This document shows positions 39,451 through 49,493 of a stretch of 64,000 nucleotides of DNA, in pieces; position 1 is the stretch's first letter, and each line of letters begins with the position of its first letter. The DNA lies in contig JAQTNA010000015.1 in assembly GCA_028714035.1 (NCBI GenBank), positions 20,562 to 84,561 of the forward strand, written 5' to 3'. The DNA is from Rhodocyclaceae bacterium (GTDB lineage: Bacteria; Pseudomonadota; Gammaproteobacteria; Burkholderiales; Rhodocyclaceae). Position numbers and translations under genes: made by a program. The notes beneath the pieces are model-generated. The model did not search any database and had not been told where the DNA came from. It saw only the letters and a list, made by a program, of their open reading frames with translations.

Positions 39451-39897
39451 ATGTTCAACCCCAGCCGCGACCAGGCCCGACGCTTTTTCATTGACGCCTG
39501 GCACAAACACCTCAACCCGGTGGCCGCCAGCACCGTCGCCACGCCCCTGTCGCCGCTGGAAGACATCGCCGTGGACCTGATCGAGCAACATCCCGAATAC
39601 CACGAACTGCTCGCCGACCCGGACGCAGCCCTGGCCAGGGACTGGACGCCGGAGGCCGGGCAACTCAACCCCTTCCTCCACCTGTCCCTGCACCTGGCCA
39701 TAGAGGAACAGATCGCCATAGACCAGCCGCCGGGCCTGCGCGCCCTGTTCGAGAAGCTGAAGGCCCGGCGCCCGGACCGTCACGCCGCCCTGCATGACGT
39801 GCTGGAATGCCTGGGGGAAATCGTCTGGACGGCGCAAAGGAGCGGCATGCCGCCGGATGGCGCGGCCTATCTGGAATGTGTCCGGAAGCGCATGTAA
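39451..39897 (+). CDS. DUF1841 family protein
   Basis: This 148-residue cytoplasmic protein begins MFNPSRDQARRFFIDAWHKH and includes LHLSLHLAIEEQIAIDQPPG, both typical of the DUF1841 family, which is found almost only in beta- and gammaproteobacteria and is often next to nth. It has no known enzymatic motif; function unknown. It follows nth by 33 bases. Confidence 0.9.
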   Translation: MFNPSRDQARRFFIDAWHKHLNPVAASTVATPLSPLEDIAVDLIEQHPEYHELLADPDAALARDWTPEAGQLNPFLHLSLHLAIEEQIAIDQPPGLRALFEKLKARRPDRHAALHDVLECLGEIVWTAQRSGMPPDGAAYLECVRKRM

Positions 39898-39942
39898 AGA
39901 TATTCTGTTCCGTCGCCGCACCCAACCCAAACTGTACAGATC

Positions 39943-40800
39943 ATGAGCGACACTCAAGACGAGCAACTCTCCACGGATGACCTGAACCAACACCTCGCCA
40001 CCCTGGAGATTCCGGTCTGCCCGGCCATCGTCATGCAGGTGATGGCAGAGGCGCAGAAGGACGAGCCCGACCTGCGCGCCCTGGCCAAGACCATCTCCGG
40101 TGACGTGGGCATGTCCGCCCTGGCCATCAAGCTGGCCAATTCGGCCGCCTTCAGCAACGGTGCGCCGGTCACCAGCGTGAGCCAGGCCCTGGCCCGGCTC
40201 GGCACACGCAACGTGGTCTGCGTCGTGGTGGCCGTGGCCTTGAAGAACAGCGTCACCGGCGTGCCCGCCGCGGTGCTGGAGAGCTTCTGGAATCGCACGT
40301 CTCTCATGGCGATCGCGGCGGGAGTCGTCGCGCGGCATCATTACGGCATACCTCCGGACCTGGCCTACACCTACGCGCTGTTCCACGATGCGGCCATCCC
40401 GGTGATGATGCGCCACTTCCCGGACTACCAGAAGGTCATCGCCGCCGCCACGGCCCAGGGCACCCTGCTGGTGACGGTGGAGGACCAGCACTTTCAATGC
40501 ACCCACGCCATCGTCGGCGCACTCCTGGTGCGGAACTGGGGTCTGCCCTCGGCGATACGGGAGGCGGTGCGCTTCCACCACGACAAGGATGTGTACGAAC
40601 TGCCGGCCAAGACCCTGCCCAGCCTGGGCCTGTCCCTGATCGCCGTGACCCATGTGGCGGAACACCTGGCATCCGAACTACGCCAGGAACAGGATCTGGA
40701 CGTGGGCGAGGCTCATTTCAATCAGGCCCGTCGGCACCTGGGCATAGACGACCACGACATGGAAGAACTGCGCGAGGAACTCCAGGCCGCCCTGAGTTGA
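39943..40800 (+). CDS. HDOD-domain signalling protein
   Basis: The product is 285 residues, with an HDOD domain spanning about residues 12-215 (LEIPVCPAIVMQVM, IKLANSAAF, LFHDAAIPVM). HDOD proteins lack the full HD phosphodiesterase metal site and usually act as protein-interaction regulators in signalling, motility or biofilm pathways. No receiver or other output domain is attached. The preceding gap of 45 bases suggests co-transcription with the DUF1841 gene. The specific role is unknown. Confidence 0.88.
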   Translation: MSDTQDEQLSTDDLNQHLATLEIPVCPAIVMQVMAEAQKDEPDLRALAKTISGDVGMSALAIKLANSAAFSNGAPVTSVSQALARLGTRNVVCVVVAVALKNSVTGVPAAVLESFWNRTSLMAIAAGVVARHHYGIPPDLAYTYALFHDAAIPVMMRHFPDYQKVIAAATAQGTLLVTVEDQHFQCTHAIVGALLVRNWGLPSAIREAVRFHHDKDVYELPAKTLPSLGLSLIAVTHVAEHLASELRQEQDLDVGEAHFNQARRHLGIDDHDMEELREELQAALS

Positions 40801-40836
40801 GCGGGGAGGCAACGGGAAGAACGTGCGGCCCTTGTC

Positions 40837-41337
40837 TTAGCGGACCAGAAACACCCTTGCGGCCAGGGCGATGACGGCGACGGCCCCGGCCACCAGGGTC
40901 GCCCAGAGGAACATCCGGGAGCCCGAGACATCCAGTTCCAGGTAGCCCTGCTGCGGCTGGGCCGGATTGTAATGAACCGTCACGGAACTTCCCGCCGGGT
41001 AGCGCGTCAGGTAATCGGTCAGGATGGCCGTCGGCTGGGCGTACACGTCCAGATCCTGGTAGACGGCGGCGTTGGACACTTTGTCCCCAAGGCAGGCCTT
41101 GCCACCCACTTCGTAGTCGTAGCTCACCACGACCATCCAGACGAGCTTGACCGGCCCGGTATTGATCACCCGGGTGGACTTGGGACGGGCCTCGACGGCG
41201 ATGGACCGAATCGTCCCCGGCACGGTGGGCCAGGCAAGCAGGGTCTTCTCGGTCTCCTTCAGCGTCCAGGTCACGTAGCCCAGGAAGGCGCCCATGAGCA
41301 GGGACGCCGCGGCGAGGGCCAGAAGGGCGGATTTCAT
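40837..41337 (-). CDS. DUF3592 membrane protein
   Basis: This 166-residue protein has two membrane helices (about 5-25 and 143-163) around an extracytoplasmic beta-rich DUF3592 domain with VPGTIRSI, VSYDYEVGG and VTVHYNPAQP. The function of the family is unknown. It is the last gene of a four-gene operon, only 3 bases after the previous stop, whose other members are unrecognised. It converges on the HDOD gene. Confidence 0.85.
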   Translation of the reverse strand: MKSALLALAAASLLMGAFLGYVTWTLKETEKTLLAWPTVPGTIRSIAVEARPKSTRVINTGPVKLVWMVVVSYDYEVGGKACLGDKVSNAAVYQDLDVYAQPTAILTDYLTRYPAGSSVTVHYNPAQPQQGYLELDVSGSRMFLWATLVAGAVAVIALAARVFLVR

Positions 41338-41340
41338 GAT

Positions 41341-42120
41341 TTATCGGCAAATGGTCCACACGCCGCCGATCCGGGCGACATAGGGATCAATGGCGAACGT
41401 GCTGCCCCGGGAAAGCGCCACCAGGGGCGGTTTCCCGGCGGCGTCGGTCACATGGTGCAGGCGTCCGCCCGCCATCGAGCTGGCACGCAGGCGCTCCCAC
41501 ACCACCGGGCGCACGGTCCAGTCCGGCGAGGCCATGCGCTCCTGAAGAAACTCGGCATAGCGTTGCAGGAAGCTGCGGGGATCCTCCCCGACCGCCACCG
41601 CCTGCTCGCCGACCTGAACCGCCTGAAGCTTGACCACGTCTGGAATGGCCCGGCTCGCCAGGGCCCCGTGCAAGGCCGCCAGGAGGCTGCCGATGGCCTG
41701 GGTGTCGCCCTGCCCCAATTGAGGGATGGGGGTGGCGCGGGTCCAGGCCCAGGGCGCGACCGCTTCCAGGGGATAGCTGCGGGACAGCGCCTCCACGCCG
41801 CCGCCCGGTGCCAGAGGCTGGCCGGCGGGATTCCAGGTGAAGTCCTCCAGTAGCCGCTCGCCGTTGCCCGGCCCAAGCTGGCGCAAACGCAGGGCATAAC
41901 GCGGAGACGGCCGGGGGGGAGCGTCGGGCCGCGCGGGCGGCGGGGCGCTCAGGCGAACGGACAGCGTGTTGTTGCCGCTCACCGCCCAGCCGTTGAGCCG
42001 CGCGGATCGTGTCAGCCTTTCCGGCATCTCGTCCTGGGACAGGAGGATATCGTTGAAAAAGACCTGCGCGGAAAGGCCGGCCCCTTCCGTATCCAGTATC
42101 AACTGGGTGTTGGCTGCCAT
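41341..42120 (-). CDS. Hypothetical protein in unknown operon (259 aa)
   Basis: The protein begins MAANTQLILDTEGAGLSAQV and the first 120 residues look like a beta-sandwich (alternating hydrophobic strands, FFNDILL, NTLSVRLSAP). A helical segment (LLAALHGALASRA) and a C-terminal beta part (GRLHHVTDAAGKPPLVALSR) follow. No signal peptide, membrane helix or catalytic motif is seen. It lies 7 bases after the 456-residue gene and 3 before the DUF3592 gene. The C-terminal part resembles proteins found near secretion-effector genes, but I cannot name a family. Confidence 0.75.
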   Translation of the reverse strand: MAANTQLILDTEGAGLSAQVFFNDILLSQDEMPERLTRSARLNGWAVSGNNTLSVRLSAPPPARPDAPPRPSPRYALRLRQLGPGNGERLLEDFTWNPAGQPLAPGGGVEALSRSYPLEAVAPWAWTRATPIPQLGQGDTQAIGSLLAALHGALASRAIPDVVKLQAVQVGEQAVAVGEDPRSFLQRYAEFLQERMASPDWTVRPVVWERLRASSMAGGRLHHVTDAAGKPPLVALSRGSTFAIDPYVARIGGVWTICR

Positions 42121-42127
42121 GGCTGAA

Positions 42128-43498
42128 TTACCCGGTCAATGACCATTCCTTGAGTACATGTTCCCGTTCCTGGACGAGCTGGAACTCCCGCGTGACCTCG
42201 ACCCAGCCCCAGGCCGCCTTGAAGGTCGCCTTGGCCAATATGCCATCAAACTTGAGCTTGACCACCACCTTGGCGTCCTCGCCACTGGCGGCCTCGACCT
42301 CGACCCCGGCGCCCATCTCGCCGGTCAGGGCTCCCTCGACCAGATCCGAACTGACCAGTTTCAATTCGAGGGAAAGCGCACCCTTGCCGCTACCGCCCCC
42401 GGTGATGGACTTCTCTCCCCACTCCGACTCGTCCTTGTGCGGCCAGTACTTGCCCTTCAAGGCACACTGAAGCTTGGCGCCCAGCTTGAATTCAAAAAAC
42501 AGGCCGGCCTTCACCCATTTGTACACCCACTCCGGCGCCAGTGACGGCGGGTAAACCTGCTTCTTGAACTTGACGCCGAAGAGGGGATCGAAACCGCCGG
42601 TGACGGCCATGTCGTAATAGGCCTTCCAGGACGCCTCGTCCTCCTGCCAGCGACCGCTATACTCGATGGCCCCCTGGAACCAATCCCCGACGAACTTGTC
42701 AAGTTCGTCTTCCTCCACCGGCAGGTGTTTCAGGGCCGCCACGATGGTATCAATGTATTTTCTGACATCGAACTTGGCACTGACCTTGCCCGGCGGATAG
42801 GCCCGGACGTCGAAGGACAGCGGACCACCGCAGGCATTGACCTGCACCTGGTAGGTGTGGGGCGACACGCCACGCAGGGAAAGAAAGCCCAGGGCGGAGG
42901 GCAACCAGGTCTCGGCATTGAAGGAAAAGGATGCGCCCTTCCCTTCGGAGGTCCAGTATCCGCCCACCGACCATGAGGGATGCGGACCGCACCCCCCCTT
43001 CATCTTGAGGGTGGCCGTGACGGTATCGCCGGCCGCGGCGGTGGAGCGCGGCACCACCATCAGGATGCCTTCCGGGCCGGCCTTCCGGCCATGCTCGCAA
43101 GTGAGGCTGGCGCTCACCAACTCGCATACCGGCTCGCCCCCGTTCTTATTCCCGGCGGGCCGCTGTTCCCGCGCCAGTTTCACCGGAGCCGGCGACGGCT
43201 TGCCGCCCTGAAGCGGGCAGTTCTGCGCCGGGGCGGCGACGGTTTTCGAGCCGAAATGCTTGTTGGCCTTGTCCTTGGCATGGCGAACATGGTGCGCCCG
43301 CACCGGCTCGACCTTGCCGCCATGGTTCTGGTAGTCCTTCATCCATTCCTGGCGCAATCCAGCCTGAGCCGGGTCGGAAGGGTCGAGCGGAACCCTCTCG
43401 CCGTTCACCACCATTTCCGAATGGCGTTTGTAGAAGTCGTCGTCGGCCTTGGCCTCGGCCGCCGGATCCATGGGCTTGCTTGCTCTCAGGCGGCTCAC
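42128..43498 (-). CDS. Hypothetical protein in unknown operon (456 aa)
   Basis: This 456-residue protein has no signal peptide. The first 120 residues are charged and linker-like. A Cys-containing beta region follows (CPLQGGKPSP, CELVSASLTCEHGR, GGCGPHP). The C-terminal 150 residues are strongly beta-structured and amphipathic (GALSLELKLVSSDL, AKVVVKLKFDGIL), like a repeated sheet or barrel. It overlaps the 124-residue gene by 4 bases. Layout and composition recall large accessory proteins in type VI or polymorphic-toxin loci, but no toxin domain or PAAR/VgrG is visible, so function is unknown. Confidence 0.75.
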   Translation of the reverse strand: MSRLRASKPMDPAAEAKADDDFYKRHSEMVVNGERVPLDPSDPAQAGLRQEWMKDYQNHGGKVEPVRAHHVRHAKDKANKHFGSKTVAAPAQNCPLQGGKPSPAPVKLAREQRPAGNKNGGEPVCELVSASLTCEHGRKAGPEGILMVVPRSTAAAGDTVTATLKMKGGCGPHPSWSVGGYWTSEGKGASFSFNAETWLPSALGFLSLRGVSPHTYQVQVNACGGPLSFDVRAYPPGKVSAKFDVRKYIDTIVAALKHLPVEEDELDKFVGDWFQGAIEYSGRWQEDEASWKAYYDMAVTGGFDPLFGVKFKKQVYPPSLAPEWVYKWVKAGLFFEFKLGAKLQCALKGKYWPHKDESEWGEKSITGGGSGKGALSLELKLVSSDLVEGALTGEMGAGVEVEAASGEDAKVVVKLKFDGILAKATFKAAWGWVEVTREFQLVQEREHVLKEWSLTG

Positions 43499-43869
43499 CG
43501 GACTGTCCGTTCTTCCTGTTTCTCCATGCGGGCTGCCAGGAGATCCATCAGTTGATCCAGACGCTGCCCGACCGGACGGGAAGCATCGTTGAGTATGGCC
43601 GAAACGCCGCCGCTGGCGGGATGGGTGTCAAAATCGGCACCCAGCAGTTGCCTCAGGTACAGGTACTTGACCACATCCTTCTCGGCGCGGATATCCCGAA
43701 GGAAGGCGCATTGAATCCCGGCGCGCACCGCCTCCAATTCCCTTCGTGGCCCCGACATGGCGGCATTCTCGGGGAATTCCTCCCGAAGGAATTGCACGCA
43801 ACGCTGCTCGAACGCCTTCAACTGCTGGCGCTCGAAATCGTCCATGGTCTTCTGTTTGATGGCAAACAT
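43495..43869 (-). CDS. Hypothetical helical protein heading the unknown operon (124 aa)
   Basis: This 124-residue, mostly helical, soluble protein contains FEQRCVQFLREEFPE and VVKYLYLRQLLGADFD. There are two candidate starts, ATG at 43869 and ATG at 43845 (MDDFERQQ). No known motif is recognised. Its small size, helical nature and position before a large partner would fit a chaperone, adaptor or immunity-type protein, but this is inference. It overlaps the next gene as ATGA. Confidence 0.7.
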   Translation of the reverse strand: MFAIKQKTMDDFERQQLKAFEQRCVQFLREEFPENAAMSGPRRELEAVRAGIQCAFLRDIRAEKDVVKYLYLRQLLGADFDTHPASGGVSAILNDASRPVGQRLDQLMDLLAARMEKQEERTVR

Positions 43870-43930
43870 GGCCTACCGCTCTTTGCTCACATTCGGGTCG
43901 GCGGAGATTCTTCCGACAGGGCCGGCGGCA

Positions 43931-44701
43931 TCACGGCAACCGGTAGTGGTCCTGCGTCATCAGGTCCACGCCGCACTCCAGGTTCTCGATCCAGCCGATG
44001 AAGCGGTTCACCATCTCCTTGCCTTCGAAGCGGCAGCCATGCTGGGGCACGATCATCTCGATGTCCAGCTTCCTGACCATGGCCGCCCAGTAGCGGCAGA
44101 CCTTGTTGGTGACGATGTAGCGGCGGTGGAAGCCGGTCATGTGGCGCAGGTGGTCTTCGAAGTTGGTGACGGGCTTTTCCGCGTCGGCATGATCCACCAG
44201 GGAAGCCCCCAGGTCGCCGGTAAACAGGATCTTCGATTTCGGGTCGTAGAAATGGAAGTTGCCCTCGGCGTGCATGAAGTGGGCGGGAATGGCCCACACT
44301 TCGTTCTGCCCCAGGGGCAGACGCATGCCCTCGTCCGGGATGCCGACGATGCGCCCGGTCAGATCCCGGCCCGTCGTGAAATGGGGCACGAAGCGGGTCC
44401 ATAGGGCGGAAATCATCACCTTGCAGTGGGACACCACGAACCATTTGTTTACCGAGGCGATGGTATCCGGATCGGCATGGGAGGCCAGGATGTAATCCAG
44501 ATCCTTCGACGGGAAATACTTCTGCATGCCCATGAGCAGGGCGTTGTAGGTCATGTTGCCGCCCGGATCGAGCAGCGCGCCGTGGCCGTTGTCGGCGATC
44601 AGGAACTGGTTGCTCTGGACGGCGTGGTTATTCTCCTCGTCCACCAGGTCGTAAAAGGCCAGACAGACGTGACCATCCTTGTTATACAGTTCAACTGTCA
44701 T
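43931..44701 (-). CDS. Metallo-beta-lactamase-fold (ODP-like) protein without flavodoxin domain
   Basis: This 256-residue stand-alone protein is related to the diiron domain of flavodiiron proteins. Metal-ligand motifs are SHADPDTIAS near residue 75 (HxDxDT, whereas canonical flavodiiron has HxExDH), HAEGNFHFYD near residue 145, FTGDLGAS near 160 and PQHGCRF near 225. No flavodoxin or rubredoxin domain follows, so electrons would have to come from elsewhere if it reduces O2 or NO. A hydrolase or regulatory role is possible. It lies downstream of the PilB/GspE-like gene on the same strand. Confidence 0.82.
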   Translation of the reverse strand: MTVELYNKDGHVCLAFYDLVDEENNHAVQSNQFLIADNGHGALLDPGGNMTYNALLMGMQKYFPSKDLDYILASHADPDTIASVNKWFVVSHCKVMISALWTRFVPHFTTGRDLTGRIVGIPDEGMRLPLGQNEVWAIPAHFMHAEGNFHFYDPKSKILFTGDLGASLVDHADAEKPVTNFEDHLRHMTGFHRRYIVTNKVCRYWAAMVRKLDIEMIVPQHGCRFEGKEMVNRFIGWIENLECGVDLMTQDHYRLP

Positions 44702-44758
44702 GTTTCCTCCTGAGCTTCGCGCAATGCTTGCAGTGTCCCGAGATTATCGGGCTATTCG

Positions 44759-46555
44759 TCAGGCCACCTGCTGGGGTGGCGCCACCTTCATGACTTCCTC
44801 CATGGTGGTGACACCGGCCGCCACCTTCACCGCGCCGCTGATGCGCAGCGGCTTCATGCCTTCCCGATAGGTCATTTCCCGCAGGCGGGCCAGATCCGCG
44901 TTGCCCGCCACCAGCTTCTTCAATTCAGGCGACATGAGCAGGATCTCATAGATGCCGATCCGCCCCAGGTAGCCGGTCATGCGGCACTCCAGGCAGCCCA
45001 CGGGATGATAAAGCATCGCCGGCCGGTTGGCCTTCCAGGGTGCGACCATGGCGTCCCAGGCATCCAGTTCCTCCGGCGTTGCGGCTGCCGGGGACTTGCA
45101 GTGGGGGCAGAGCGTGCGCACCAGGCGCTGGGCCATGACCCCCAGGAGCGTGGAGTTGAGCAGATAATTGGGCAGCCCCAGATCAAGAAGCCGAGTGATG
45201 GCCGAGGGCGCGTCGTTGGTATGCAGGGTGGTCAGCACCAGATGGCCGGTCAGCGCCGCCTGGATCGCCATGTCCGCGGTCTCGAAGTCCCGGATCTCCC
45301 CCACCATGATGATGTCCGGATCCTGGCGCAGGAAGGACCGAACCCCCTGGGCAAACCCCATCTCCAGGGCCGGCTGGACCTGAACCTGGTTGAAGGAGGG
45401 TTCCACCATCTCGATGGGATCCTCGATGGTGCACACATTCACTTCCGGCGTCGCCAGCTGCTTGAGCGTGGAATAGAGCGTCGTGGTCTTGCCCGAACCG
45501 GTCGGCCCCGTGACCAGGACGATGCCGTTGGGCTGGGTCGTCATCTGCTGCCAGCGGCGGTTGTCCTCCTCGGAAAAGCCCAGGCCGGAGAAATCCCGCA
45601 CCAGCACCTCCGGATCGAAGATGCGCATCACCAGTTTCTCGCCGAAGGCCGTGGGCAGGGTGGACAGCCGCAGTTCCACTTCCTGCCCGACCGAGGTGCG
45701 GGTCTTGATGCGCCCGTCCTGGGGCCGGCGCTTCTCCACCACATCCATGCGTCCCAGTATCTTGATGCGGCTGGTCATGGCGTTCATGACGCCGATGGGA
45801 ATCTGGTACACCTGATGCAGGACGCCATCAATGCGGAAACGGACGATACCGATCTCCCGCCGCGGCTCCATGTGGATGTCGCTGGCCCGCTGATCGAAGG
45901 CGTATTGCCACAGCCAGTCCACGATATGGACGATATGCTGGTCGTTGGCATCGAACTGGCGATTGGCCTTGCCCAGTTCCACCAGTTGCTCGAAGTTCGT
46001 CAGCCCGGAGGCGCCCTCCCCGGTCTGGGCGGCCCTCTTCACCGAGCGGGCCAGGTTGTAGAACTCCACCAGGTAGCGCTCGATATCCGACGGATTGGCC
46101 AGTACGCGCCGGATATCCTTGCCCAGGATGCGCGCCAGTTCCTTTTCCCACTCCCTGAGCCAGGGCTCCGCCGTGGCCACCACCACCTCGCCCGACTTCA
46201 CCTCGGTCGCGAGGATGCGGAAACGAGTGGCGTAGGCGCTGGACATCACCTCGGTAACGGAGGAAAAATCTATGCGCAGGGGATCAATGTGCAGGTAGGG
46301 CAGACCGCAACGGCCGGCCAGCCACTCGGTCAGGGCATCGAGAGTGAGCGTCTTGCCCGGCGGCAGCAGGGATTTCCACTTCTGTTCCGCCACGATCGCC
46401 AGCGGGTGGGTGTCCCCCCGGTAATAGCGACGCTCCCGCTTCAGGCGCTCGGCTTCCACCGCCGGCACCAAGCCATCCGCATTTAGCCCATCGAGCACTT
46501 CCCCCAGGGTCAGCCTGTGCTCTTCACGGTTCTCGGATGGCGATCTGTGGGACAT
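44759..46555 (-). CDS. PilB/GspE-type secretion/pilus assembly ATPase
   Basis: This 598-residue cytoplasmic hexameric ATPase powers pilus extension or type II secretion. It has an N-terminal T2SSE_N-like domain (about 60-165), the core ATPase with Walker [14 protein letters not shown] near residue 346, Asp box (TIEDPIE), Walker B and His box (TTLHTNDAPS). A tetracysteine zinc site (CPHCKS and CLECRMTGY) is characteristic of PilB/GspE rather than the retraction ATPase PilT. No other pilus genes adjoin it, so whether it serves type IV pili or another system is open. Confidence 0.92.
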   Translation of the reverse strand: MSHRSPSENREEHRLTLGEVLDGLNADGLVPAVEAERLKRERRYYRGDTHPLAIVAEQKWKSLLPPGKTLTLDALTEWLAGRCGLPYLHIDPLRIDFSSVTEVMSSAYATRFRILATEVKSGEVVVATAEPWLREWEKELARILGKDIRRVLANPSDIERYLVEFYNLARSVKRAAQTGEGASGLTNFEQLVELGKANRQFDANDQHIVHIVDWLWQYAFDQRASDIHMEPRREIGIVRFRIDGVLHQVYQIPIGVMNAMTSRIKILGRMDVVEKRRPQDGRIKTRTSVGQEVELRLSTLPTAFGEKLVMRIFDPEVLVRDFSGLGFSEEDNRRWQQMTTQPNGIVLVTGPTGSGKTTTLYSTLKQLATPEVNVCTIEDPIEMVEPSFNQVQVQPALEMGFAQGVRSFLRQDPDIIMVGEIRDFETADMAIQAALTGHLVLTTLHTNDAPSAITRLLDLGLPNYLLNSTLLGVMAQRLVRTLCPHCKSPAAATPEELDAWDAMVAPWKANRPAMLYHPVGCLECRMTGYLGRIGIYEILLMSPELKKLVAGNADLARLREMTYREGMKPLRISGAVKVAAGVTTMEEVMKVAPPQQVA

Positions 46556-46783
46556 GTTCAGGACAAGTCGGATATTCCAGGCACTATAGCGGACATGGCA
46601 GCCGCACTCAACTTGCGCAGGGCCAATCCGAGGCGGCTTATGGCGGCATCAAAATCATGGCCGGCAGGGTTTTCGCTCGATGATATAATTCGCCGGTTTG
46701 CCTGAATGCTCCGGCCATAGCCGGCTCCGGGCACGGATTTACTTTCAACATTGGCCGACCTCCTCGGCCCGAATGGAGTTTCC
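46556..46783. promoter_or_regulatory. Divergent promoter region (PilB-like gene / aminotransferase gene)
   Basis: The 228 bases between the divergent genes contain TATAAT at 46684-46689 on the plus strand, a perfect -10 box, 95 bases ahead of the aminotransferase start; no good -35 is seen. A hairpin GCTCCGGCCATAGCCGGCTC follows the box in the leader. No gene is visible. Confidence 0.45.
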
Positions 46784-47992
46784 ATGAGTTCCTCTATCTT
46801 TTCCGCCGTGGAGATGGCTCCACGTGATCCCATCCTGGGCCTGAACGAATCCTTCAACGCCGATGCCCGCACGACCAAGGTCAACCTGGGCGTGGGCGTC
46901 TATTTCGACGACAACGGCAAGATTCCCCTGCTGTCCGCCGTCAAGGCCGCCGAGAAGGCGCGCATGGAGGCCCAGCCGCCCCGGGGCTACCAGCCCATCG
47001 AGGGTGCCGTGGCCTACAACCAGGCCGTGCAGAATCTCATCTTCGGCAAGGGCTCCGAGATCCTGGCCGACGGCCGGGTGGTGTCCGCCCAGTGCCTGGG
47101 CGGCACGGGTGCGCTGAAGGTCGGCGCCGATTTCCTGAAGCGCCTCTCCCCCGACGCCACGGTCTATATCTCCGATCCGAGCTGGGAAAACCACCGCGCC
47201 CTGTTTGAATCCGCCGGCTTCCCCGTCGACAACTACCCCTATTACGACGCCGCCACCCGCGGCGTGGATTTCGCCGGCATGAAGGCCAAGCTTCTGTCCC
47301 TGCCGGCCGGCGCCATCGTCGTGCTGCACGCCTGCTGCCACAACCCCACCGGCGCCGACCTGACCGACGCCCAATGGGCCGACGTGGTCGCCGCCTGCCA
47401 GGAACGGGGGCTCGTTCCCTTCCTGGACATGGCCTACCAGGGCTTCGCCGACGGCATTGATGCGGACGCCGCCTCGGTGCGCGCCTTCATCGCTTCCGGC
47501 CTGCAATTCTTCATCTCCAGTTCCTTCTCCAAGTCCTTCTCCCTCTACGGCGAGCGCGTCGGCGCACTGTCCATCGTCACCGCCAGCAAGGAAGAGTCGG
47601 CCCGGGTCATGTCCCAGGTGAAGCGCGTCATCCGCACCAACTACTCCAACCCGCCCACCCACGGCGGCGCCGTGGTGGCCGCCGTGCTGGGCAGCGCCGA
47701 ATTGCGGCAAATGTGGGAAGACGAACTGGCCGGCATGCGCGACCGCATCCGCGTCATGCGCGCCGGTTTCGCCGAGAAGCTGGCCGCCCGCAACGTGCCC
47801 CAGGACTTCTCCTTCATCGTGCAGCAGCGCGGCATGTTCTCCTATACGGGTCTGAGCGCCGAGCAGGTGGAACGCATGAAGAACGAGTTCGGCATCTACG
47901 CCGTGTCCACCGGCCGCATCTGCGTCGCCGCGCTGAACACCAAGAACCTGGACTACGTGGCGGATGCCGTGGCGGCGGTGATCAAGGCTTGA
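46784..47992 (+). CDS. Aromatic amino acid / aspartate aminotransferase (class I)
   Basis: This 402-residue PLP enzyme belongs to the TyrB/AspC family. It opens FSAVEMAPRDPILGLNE, has HACCHNPTGADL near residue 180 and the PLP lysine in SSFSKSFSLYGERVG near residue 250, with the C-terminal Arg in GRICVAALN. It moves amino groups between aspartate, aromatic amino acids and 2-oxoglutarate. The start at 46784 (MSSSIFS) has a GGAG site; an upstream in-frame start is less likely. A strong terminator follows. Confidence 0.95.
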   Translation: MSSSIFSAVEMAPRDPILGLNESFNADARTTKVNLGVGVYFDDNGKIPLLSAVKAAEKARMEAQPPRGYQPIEGAVAYNQAVQNLIFGKGSEILADGRVVSAQCLGGTGALKVGADFLKRLSPDATVYISDPSWENHRALFESAGFPVDNYPYYDAATRGVDFAGMKAKLLSLPAGAIVVLHACCHNPTGADLTDAQWADVVAACQERGLVPFLDMAYQGFADGIDADAASVRAFIASGLQFFISSSFSKSFSLYGERVGALSIVTASKEESARVMSQVKRVIRTNYSNPPTHGGAVVAAVLGSAELRQMWEDELAGMRDRIRVMRAGFAEKLAARNVPQDFSFIVQQRGMFSYTGLSAEQVERMKNEFGIYAVSTGRICVAALNTKNLDYVADAVAAVIKA

Positions 47993-48032
47993 TACTGTCC
48001 CGACCCGGCCTGGCATTGACTGTCAGGCCATG

Positions 48033-48060
48033 AAAAAAGGCGGCCTCGGCCGCCTTTTTT
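48033..48060. terminator. Bidirectional terminator between aminotransferase gene and purA
   Basis: AAAAAAGGCGGCC-TC-GGCCGCCTTTTTT gives a 7-bp GC stem with A/T runs on both sides, so it can end transcripts from both converging genes. Confidence 0.92.
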
Positions 48061-48092
48061 CATGCCGACATCCCTGTCGGGTTGAAACCGGC

Positions 48093-49493
<1,401 letters not shown>

